NCBI GenBank assembly: GCA_945872245.1
Contig: CAMBZB010000048.1
Location: 1-11,300, forward strand
Source of the DNA: Flavobacterium psychrophilum
GTDB taxonomy: Bacteria; Bacteroidota; Bacteroidia; Flavobacteriales; Flavobacteriaceae
Reading direction: 5' to 3'
Length of the DNA stretch: 11,300 nt
Part shown: positions 6,897 through 11,300 of the stretch, piece after piece
Position numbering within the stretch: position 1 is the first letter of the stretch
How the letters are laid out: every line of letters begins with the position of its first letter
The notes under the pieces: generated by a model
What the model saw: only the letters and a program-made list of their open reading frames with translations
The model's database searches: none
What the model was told of the DNA's origin: nothing
Made by a program: the position numbers and the translations under genes

Positions 6897-6923
6897 CCTG
6901 ACAGGTTTAGAAAACGTGTCAGG
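6897..6923. repeat. Palindromic repeat between hemD and hemE
   Basis: CCTGACA (6897-6903) pairs with TGTCAGG (6917-6923). After one G/G mismatch, GTTT (6905-6908) pairs with AAAC (6912-6915) around a three-base loop. It looks like the flavobacterial intergenic repeat CCTGACAGGTTT/AAACCTGTCAGG with one point change. A GTG at 6916 inside it opens the hemE frame early but is unlikely to be the start. It has no T-run, so termination is not expected. Confidence 0.7.
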
Positions 6924-6942
6924 TATTTCAAAGCAACCAAAA

Positions 6943-7974
6943 ATGATAAAGAACGACCTGTTTTTAAAAGCATTACGAGGAGAATCTGTTGAACGTCCGC
7001 CCGTTTGGATGATGCGTCAAGCTGGAAGATATTTGCCCGAGTTTATCGCTTTGCGTGATAAATACGATTTTTTTACCCGTTGCGAAACGCCGGAATTGGC
7101 TGCAGAAATCACCGTGCAACCCATTCGCAGAATTGCGCCTGATGCCGCGATTTTATTTTCGGATATTTTGGTTGTGCCAAGAGCAATGGGAATTCACGTG
7201 GAATTGAAAGATAATTTAGGACCCATTATCCCAAATCCAATTCGCACTATGGAACAAGTGAATCAGGTTTATGTTCCAGATGTAAATGAAACCTTAGGCT
7301 ATGTTTTTGATGCCATAAAATTGACCAAAGAAATGCTGAACGATGAGGTGCCGTTGATAGGTTTCGCAGGTTCGCCTTGGACAATTTTCTGTTATGCAGT
7401 AGAAGGAAAAGGTTCAAAAAGTTTTGATACGGCCAAAGGATTTTGTTTCTCAAACCCGGTTGCTGCGCACACTTTATTGCAAAAAATCACCGATACTACC
7501 ATTTTGTATTTGAAAGAAAAAGTAAAAGCGGGTTGTAATGCCATTCAGATTTTCGATTCTTGGGGCGGAATGCTTTCGCCTGTTGATTATCAGGAATTCT
7601 CATGGAAATACATCAACCAAATCGTGGAAGCATTGGCAGACGAAACACAAGTGATTGTTTTCGGAAAAGGGTGTTGGTTCGCACTTGGTGAAATGGGGAA
7701 AAGCAGGGCTTCGGCATTGGGAGTAGATTGGACTTGTTCTGCCCGAAATGCCCGTTATTTGTCTGGCGGTAACATCACTTTGCAGGGAAATTTCGATCCA
7801 TCAAGATTGCTTTCGCCAATTCCTGTCATTAAGAAAATGGTACATGAAATGATTGACGAATTCGGGGCAGCCAAATATATCGCTAATCTAGGTCATGGGA
7901 TTTTACCTAATATTCCTGTGGATCACGCCAAGGCTTTTATAGATGCAGTGAAGGAATACAAAAGCCCATCCTAA
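6943..7974 (+). CDS. hemE: Uroporphyrinogen decarboxylase HemE
   Basis: HemE (343 residues from this start) removes four carboxyl groups from the acetate side chains of uroporphyrinogen III to give coproporphyrinogen III. The signature [15 protein letters not shown] at about 19-33 includes Arg25 and Arg29, which contact the substrate. The catalytic aspartate is Asp74 in [13 protein letters not shown]. Later motifs are [39 protein letters not shown] and [12 protein letters not shown] place the start at ATG 6943 ([14 protein letters not shown]), which matches the family. The frame is open to a GTG at 6916, but that codon lies in the palindromic repeat and would add nine non-family residues. The stop codon is part of a second palindromic repeat, so the last few residues (SPS) may be repeat-derived. 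Confidence 0.98.
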   Translation: MIKNDLFLKALRGESVERPPVWMMRQAGRYLPEFIALRDKYDFFTRCETPELAAEITVQPIRRIAPDAAILFSDILVVPRAMGIHVELKDNLGPIIPNPIRTMEQVNQVYVPDVNETLGYVFDAIKLTKEMLNDEVPLIGFAGSPWTIFCYAVEGKGSKSFDTAKGFCFSNPVAAHTLLQKITDTTILYLKEKVKAGCNAIQIFDSWGGMLSPVDYQEFSWKYINQIVEALADETQVIVFGKGCWFALGEMGKSRASALGVDWTCSARNARYLSGGNITLQGNFDPSRLLSPIPVIKKMVHEMIDEFGAAKYIANLGHGILPNIPVDHAKAFIDAVKEYKSPS

Positions 7975-7998
7975 CCTTCCCAAAGGAATGGAACTGAA
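7966..7998. repeat. Palindromic repeat overlapping the hemE stop codon
   Basis: The sequence CCATCCTAACCTTCCCAAAGG followed by AATGGAACTGAA forms a short hairpin, CCTTCC (7975-7980) with GGAA-t-GG (7985-7991), with one bulge and a CAAA loop. It resembles the CCTAACC...AAAGG...GGAACT repeats common in Bacteroidota. The hemE stop TAA (7972-7974) lies in its CCTAACC part. With the element at 8026-8062 it fills most of the hemE-hemF spacer. Confidence 0.5.
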
Positions 7999-8025
7999 TG
8001 AAAAAAAATTAATAATTTAACAAGT

Positions 8026-8062
8026 CCTCTCCTCTCCTTTGGAGAGGGGTTGGGGGTGAGGC
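8026..8062. repeat. Palindromic repeat forming the hemF leader
   Basis: A perfect seven-pair hairpin CCTCTCC-TTT-GGAGAGG (8031-8037, 8041-8047) lies inside an outer pairing CCTC (8026-8029) with GAGG (8058-8061). It is the same family as the element inside hemC, in opposite orientation. It ends three bases before the hemF ATG, so its GAGG is the only Shine-Dalgarno-like sequence there, and the hairpin could affect hemF translation. A TTG at 8050 inside it extends the frame artificially. Confidence 0.8.
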
Positions 8063-8064
8063 TA

Positions 8065-8967
8065 ATGAAAAATAAATTTTACCACTACATACAAAACCTC
8101 CAAGACCAAATCTGCAAAGGATTGGAAGATGCTGATGGCACAACCAAATTCCGTAAGGATATTTGGGAACGACCTGAAGGTGGCGGTGGAAGAACGCGGG
8201 TGATAGAGAACGGAGCTGTTTTCGAAAAAGGGGGTGTCAATATTTCGGCGGTGCATGGGATATTGCCGGACAGTATGCAAAAATTGTTCAACGTAGGCGA
8301 AGCTGATTTTTTTGCTTGCGGATTGAGTTTGGTTTTGCACCCCAAAAGTCCCATGGTGCCAACGGTTCACGCGAATTGGCGCTATTTCGAAATGTATGAT
8401 GATAACGGAAATGTGATCCAGCAATGGTTTGGCGGTGGTCAAGATTTAACGCCTTATTATTTGTTTGAGGAAGACGCAACGCATTTTCATCAAACCTGTA
8501 AAACCGCTTGCGACAAACACAACCCTGATTTTTATTCAAAATTTAAAACCCAATGCGATGGGTATTTTTGGAATGCGCATCGCAATGAGGCTCGCGGAAT
8601 TGGCGGATTGTTTTTTGATTATTGCAAAGCAACCGATGCAATGTTAATGGAAAATTGGTTTGACTTTGTGACTGAAGTCGGCAACAGTTTTCTGGAAGCG
8701 TATGTTCCTATTGTCGAAAAAAGAAAATATTTACCCTATTCGGATGCGAATAGAACTTGGCAAGAAATCCGTCGCGGTCGGTATGTCGAGTTCAATTTGG
8801 TTCATGACAAAGGCACATTGTTTGGTTTAAAAACCAATGGCAGAATCGAAAGTATCTTGATGAGTTTGCCACCAAATGTGCAGTGGGTTTATGACCACCA
8901 TCCTGAAGCTGGGAGTGAAGAAGAAAAATTAGTAGAAGTATTAGAGAATCCGAAAAATTGGATTTAA
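8065..8967 (+). CDS. hemF: Oxygen-dependent coproporphyrinogen III oxidase HemF
   Basis: HemF (300 residues from ATG 8065) converts coproporphyrinogen III to protoporphyrinogen IX by oxidative decarboxylation of two propionates, using O2 and no iron-sulphur cluster. Motifs in order are GGGGRTRVIENGAVFEKGG (about 39-57), HPKSPMVPTVHANWRYFEM with His92, His102 and Arg106, the hallmark WFGGGQDLTPYY, GIGGLFFDY, and the C-terminal RRGRYVEFNLVHDKGTLFGL followed by ESILMSLPP. Length is normal. The upstream TTG at 8050 would add five residues (MGVRL) encoded by a palindromic repeat, so I reject it as the start. Presence of HemF indicates that this route needs oxygen, which fits an aerobic flavobacterium. 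It precedes hemB in the operon. Confidence 0.98.
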   Translation: MKNKFYHYIQNLQDQICKGLEDADGTTKFRKDIWERPEGGGGRTRVIENGAVFEKGGVNISAVHGILPDSMQKLFNVGEADFFACGLSLVLHPKSPMVPTVHANWRYFEMYDDNGNVIQQWFGGGQDLTPYYLFEEDATHFHQTCKTACDKHNPDFYSKFKTQCDGYFWNAHRNEARGIGGLFFDYCKATDAMLMENWFDFVTEVGNSFLEAYVPIVEKRKYLPYSDANRTWQEIRRGRYVEFNLVHDKGTLFGLKTNGRIESILMSLPPNVQWVYDHHPEAGSEEEKLVEVLENPKNWI

Positions 8968-8973
8968 TAATTA

Positions 8974-9036
8974 TTTTAAATGTTGAATTATAAATTTTAA
9001 ATGGTTTTAAATGAACTTTAAACCTTAAACTTTAAA
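8974..9036. repeat. A/T-rich short direct repeats between hemF and hemB
   Basis: TTTTAAATG occurs three times, at 8974-8982, 8995-9003 and 9005-9013. It is followed by ACTTTAAAC (9015-9023), CTTAAAC (9024-9030) and CTTTAAA (9030-9036). The 78-base spacer is almost entirely A and T. It looks like decayed or slipping simple repeat sequence. I found no TAnnTTTG promoter in it. Confidence 0.5.
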
Positions 9037-9045
9037 TTAAAAATT

Positions 9046-10056
9046 ATGTTCCCATTACAAAGAGGCCGAAGATTACGTGTGAACGAAAGCATTCGTTCAT
9101 TAGTTCGCGAAACAACATTAAGTCCATCCGATTTTATGTTTCCAATGTTCATCGCTGAAGGTGAAAATTACAAAACCGAAATTCCCTCCATGCCGGGGAT
9201 TTTTCGACGTTCGATCGATTTAACCGTCGAAGAAGTCAAAGAATTGTTCGCTCTAGGAATTCGTGCCGTTAACATATATGTAAAAGTGGATGAATCACTA
9301 AAAGATAATACTGGAAAAGAAGCTTGGAATACCAATGGATTGATGCAACGCGCCATCAAGGCGATTAAAGCGGCTTGTCCAGAAATGATTGTCATGCCCG
9401 ATGTGGCGCTTGATCCGTATTCTATTTATGGTCACGACGGGATCATTACTAATGGCGATGTCGAAAATGATTCAACCAACGAAGCTTTAGTTAAAATGGC
9501 TGTTTCTCACGCTCAGGCTGGAGCCGATTTTGTTGCCCCAAGTGATATGATGGATGGTCGTGTTTTACGTTTGCGTCAAGGGTTGGACGCTGCAGGATTT
9601 CAAAATGTAGGCATTATGAGCTATTCTGCCAAATATGCTTCGGCATTTTACGGTCCTTTCCGCGATGCTTTAGACAGTGCACCAAAAGACACTATGTCTA
9701 ATGCTGAGCCTGTCGAAGTGCCAAAAGACAAGAAAACCTATCAAATGGATTATGCTAATCGCATTGAAGCCATCAAAGAAGCTTTGTCAGATGTTGAAGA
9801 AGGTGCCGATATGGTCATGGTAAAACCGGGGATTGCCTATTTAGACATTGTCCGAGAAGTTAAAAATGCAGTGAATGTTCCCGTAACAGTTTTTCAGGTT
9901 TCGGGAGAATATGCTATGATAAAAGCGGCAGCCGAAAGAGGCTGGCTAGATCATGACCAAATTATGATGGAGCAATTAATGTGCATCAAAAGAGCGGGAG
10001 CCAGTTTGATTTCGACTTATTTTGCCAAAGAAGCCGCCATACTTTTGAAAAAATAA
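9046..10056 (+). CDS. hemB: Porphobilinogen synthase HemB with a 13-codon repeat insertion
   Basis: HemB (delta-aminolevulinate dehydratase, 336 residues) condenses two 5-aminolevulinates to porphobilinogen. It starts with RGRRLRVNESIRSLVRETTLSPSDFMFPMF. The Schiff-base lysines are Lys196 (SYSAKYASAFYGPFRDA) and Lys260 (MVMVKPGIAYLDI). The metal region reads DVALDPYSIYGHDGI, with Asp in place of the cysteines of zinc enzymes, so this is probably a magnesium-type HemB. Between the lysines a 39-base insertion adds 13 residues in the stretch SAPKDTMSNAEPVEVPKDK. Removing it restores SAPKDKKTYQMD, which lines up with SALKGDRKSYQMN of E. coli HemB, and the lysine spacing returns from 64 to 51 (52 in E. 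coli). The frame is intact, so activity is likely kept. It is followed three bases later by the cytochrome gene. Confidence 0.98.
   Translation: MFPLQRGRRLRVNESIRSLVRETTLSPSDFMFPMFIAEGENYKTEIPSMPGIFRRSIDLTVEEVKELFALGIRAVNIYVKVDESLKDNTGKEAWNTNGLMQRAIKAIKAACPEMIVMPDVALDPYSIYGHDGIITNGDVENDSTNEALVKMAVSHAQAGADFVAPSDMMDGRVLRLRQGLDAAGFQNVGIMSYSAKYASAFYGPFRDALDSAPKDTMSNAEPVEVPKDKKTYQMDYANRIEAIKEALSDVEEGADMVMVKPGIAYLDIVREVKNAVNVPVTVFQVSGEYAMIKAAAERGWLDHDQIMMEQLMCIKRAGASLISTYFAKEAAILLKK
9682..9730. repeat. Repeat insertion in hemB with flanking 10-bp direct repeats
   Basis: CCAAAAGACA occurs at 9682-9691 and 9721-9730, exactly 39 bases apart. Between them lies GCTGAGCCTGTCGAAGTG (9703-9720). This belongs to the TGAGCCTGTCGAAG / CACTTCGACAGGCTCA repeat type often seen between genes in several bacterial groups, including flavobacteria. 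CACT (9690-9693) and AGTG (9717-9720) form inverted ends. The structure looks like an insertion with target duplication, or a tandem duplication around the repeat, and it encodes 13 in-frame codons. Confidence 0.75.
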
Positions 10057-10059
10057 ATC

Positions 10060-10437
10060 ATGAGAACCTTACTTTATTTAGCGGTCATTTCCTTCAGTCT
10101 TTTATCATGTAAAAAGGAAAGTTCAGAATCCTTTGGCAAAATCGAAAACCAAGCTGAGACTCAAGATCCAGTTACATTAGGAACTGAAATTTTTGAAGGA
10201 AAAGGAGCTTGTATTGCCTGTCATAAAACAAATGAAAAACTAGTTGGTCCGAGTGTTTATGAAATTGCCAAAATCTACAAAGACAAAAATGGAGATATGA
10301 TTTCCTTTCTTAAAGGAAAGGCTGAACCTCTTGTAGATCCATCGCAATATGAGGTTATGAAAGTTAATTTGGAATTAACAAAGACTTTTTCTGACGAGGA
10401 ATTAAAGGCTTTAGAAGCTTATATTTATTCGGATTAA
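10060..10437 (+). CDS. Small lipoprotein cytochrome c
   Basis: A 125-residue protein with a lipoprotein signal peptide: a hydrophobic segment at 3-15 and the lipobox LLSC with Cys17 as the lipidated residue. A single heme-binding motif, CIACH (residues 51-55), is preceded by GTEIFEGKGAC, as in class I cytochromes c. Conserved VGPSVYEIAKIYK follows at 62-74. Met100 (YEVMKVN) is the likely axial ligand, and the end (FSDEELKALEAYIY) is the usual C-terminal helix. It probably carries electrons at the membrane or in the periplasm. It begins three bases after hemB, so it is very likely the last gene of the heme operon and a consumer of the heme made by it. I do not recognise a specific named cytochrome. 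Residues after Cys17 (KKESSE) give no clear surface-export signal. Confidence 0.9.
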   Translation: MRTLLYLAVISFSLLSCKKESSESFGKIENQAETQDPVTLGTEIFEGKGACIACHKTNEKLVGPSVYEIAKIYKDKNGDMISFLKGKAEPLVDPSQYEVMKVNLELTKTFSDEELKALEAYIYSD

Positions 10438-10484
10438 AATAACCATTTTCATTCTTAACTGCAAAGGAAGGAAGTTCGCTGATT

Positions 10485-10507
10485 TTCGCCGTATGTCTCA
10501 AGGCGAA
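10485..10507. other. Hairpin in the convergent spacer
   Basis: TTCGCC (10485-10490) and GGCGAA (10502-10507) pair across an 11-base loop. No T-run follows, so I do not call it a terminator. The surrounding sequence (TTAACTGCAAAGG...AAGTTCGC) vaguely resembles intergenic CGCAAAGTTCGC repeats of flavobacteria. Otherwise the 183-base spacer 10438-10620 holds nothing I can identify apart from the terminator-like hairpin at its end. Confidence 0.35.
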
Positions 10508-10584
10508 TGATAAAGGGCTACATTTACCGAAAAATAAACAAAAATCTAAAATCCTGATAACTTCTATGCTGATTGAATCACTAT

Positions 10585-10615
10585 AAAAGACACTGTGCTA
10601 AAAAGTGTTTCTTTT
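10585..10615. terminator. Probable bidirectional terminator between convergent genes
   Basis: ACACT (10590-10594) pairs with AGTGT (10604-10608). The stem is preceded by AAAAG and followed by TTCTTTT, so a T-rich tail exists for rightward transcripts and an A-run mirrors it for leftward ones. The stem is short and the loop is nine bases, so it is weak. Its position a few bases from the end of the leftward gene fits a shared terminator. Confidence 0.5.
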
Positions 10616-10620
10616 CAGCA

Positions 10621-11300
10621 TTATAGATACAAGCTCGCCTTGAACATTCTCAATTCTTCCCAAGTGAATTTATCGCCGTATTTTTCCTTTAAAGGCGAAA
10701 CCGATTCTTCTTTGTAGCCTTTAAATGCTTCGGTTAATTCCATAATTTTGTCTTCGGGCAACACATCATGAATGTCTATTTTTTGTGTGATAATTAATTT
10801 GGTAAAATGTCCTAAAATGGTTTCTGGTGTAAATTTTCTGATGGCCGCAATCTCTTGAACCGAATTCTTTTCGAGCCACAATTCGTAGGTTTCCTGAACG
10901 GTGGATTTCTTGGGTTCTTTTGCGGCTTTTTTCTTTTTAGTGTACCTTTCCAAATCAGCTTCGTCCTCGATTAAAGTTACGTTTACATTCTTGAATTCTT
11001 CTTGAATGATTTTTAACTTATTGACTTTATAGTGTTTTATTTCTTCCGAAGCTAGTTTTTCTTTGGAGATGGTATCTCCTTGAACCACCGTTTCAATTAA
11101 CAATTTAGCTTTCATTAATCGCAAAACTGCTTTGATTTGTAACTCTTCCAACACCACTAATTCGTCATAAAACGCTTTCGCCTTTTTGAGGCGTTTTACT
11201 TCTTCAATTTTCCAAAGGATTTCGAAAACCAAGTTGTCCATTGGCACAATAAAATAATTGTATGCCGCTTGTATTCTATCTGAAACATGATTTAAATCAA
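10621..11300 (-). CDS. C-terminal part of a probable Pif1/RecQ-like helicase with HTH_40 domain
   Basis: The frame is open from the right window edge (first full codon at 11298) to the TAA at 10621-10623, giving the last 225 residues of a longer protein. An internal GTG or ATG near 11245 is not the start, since the frame continues upstream as DLNHVSDRIQAAYNYF. The first half is highly charged and helical (WKIEEVKRLKKAKAFYDELV, about residues 28-47). A Lys-rich linker (KKKKAAKEPKK) follows. The last 90 residues, starting STVQETYELWLEKNSVQEIAAIRKF, look like the HTH_40 domain at the C-terminus of RecQ- and Pif1-type helicases, with PETILGHFTKLI as the recognition part. The helicase motor would lie outside the window, so the assignment is tentative. 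It is convergent with the heme operon and probably unrelated to it. Confidence 0.7.
   Translation of the reverse strand, partial: DLNHVSDRIQAAYNYFIVPMDNLVFEILWKIEEVKRLKKAKAFYDELVVLEELQIKAVLRLMKAKLLIETVVQGDTISKEKLASEEIKHYKVNKLKIIQEEFKNVNVTLIEDEADLERYTKKKKAAKEPKKSTVQETYELWLEKNSVQEIAAIRKFTPETILGHFTKLIITQKIDIHDVLPEDKIMELTEAFKGYKEESVSPLKEKYGDKFTWEELRMFKASLYL

Noticed and set aside
5789..8062. CRISPR array or a full insertion sequence as the source of the repeats
   Set aside because: The repeats are few, unequal and irregularly spaced, without spacers; no transposase frame is present, so they are small non-autonomous elements.
8050..8064. TTG at 8050 as the hemF start
   Set aside because: The five added residues are encoded by a palindromic repeat and are not part of the family; ATG at 8065 gives the normal HemF N-terminus.
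8062..8539. Overlapping minus-strand frames opposite hemF
   Set aside because: The strand carrying hemF has unbroken family motifs across the region; the opposite frames are shadows.
10485..10507. TTCGCC/GGCGAA hairpin as the operon terminator
   Set aside because: The loop is long and no T-run follows on either strand; the hairpin at 10585-10615 is the better candidate.

Overview
The window looks like a chromosomal segment of a member of the Flavobacteriaceae, probably Flavobacterium or a close relative. The base composition is low GC and intergenic spacers are A/T-rich. A promoter-like TTG-N21-TAACTTTG sequence fits the Bacteroidota consensus rather than the sigma-70 one. The spacers carry small palindromic repeats of the kind scattered through flavobacterial genomes. 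The taxon is inferred from sequence style and protein flavour, not from a marker gene.

The content is a nearly complete protoporphyrin-dependent heme pathway arranged as two divergent transcription units. Rightward (3896-10437) run hemA, hemC, hemD, hemE, hemF, hemB and a small lipoprotein cytochrome c, with gaps from a 1-base overlap to about 90 bases. Leftward (3669 down to base 1 and beyond) run an AraC-family regulator, hemH, a HemJ-type protoporphyrinogen oxidase and the N-terminal 370 residues of a membrane histidine kinase that leaves the window. A converging gene at the right edge (10621 to the window end) is the C-terminus of what is probably a Pif1/RecQ-like helicase with an HTH_40 domain.

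Together the genes go from glutamyl-tRNA to protoheme: HemA makes glutamate-1-semialdehyde, HemB porphobilinogen, HemC/HemD uroporphyrinogen III, HemE coproporphyrinogen III, HemF (O2-dependent) protoporphyrinogen IX, HemJ protoporphyrin IX and HemH heme. Only hemL (semialdehyde aminomutase) is missing. The cytochrome c at the end of the rightward unit is a heme consumer.

The most unusual feature is the small repeats that have entered this operon. One palindromic element lies in frame inside hemC (adding LSPALSKGEG-like residues), and a relative in the opposite orientation forms the leader of hemF. A different element lies in frame inside hemB, as a 39-bp (13-codon) insertion flanked by a perfect 10-bp direct repeat. 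Other palindromes lie between hemD and hemE and across the hemE stop codon. In the divergent araC/hemA control region there is a TTTAGCG direct repeat with exactly 21-bp period abutting the -33 element of the hemA promoter, and a perfect TGCAAAAA/TTTTTGCA inverted repeat. The adjacent AraC protein has a single cysteine, in a Cys-Pro dipeptide, so a heme- or iron-responsive circuit is a reasonable hypothesis.
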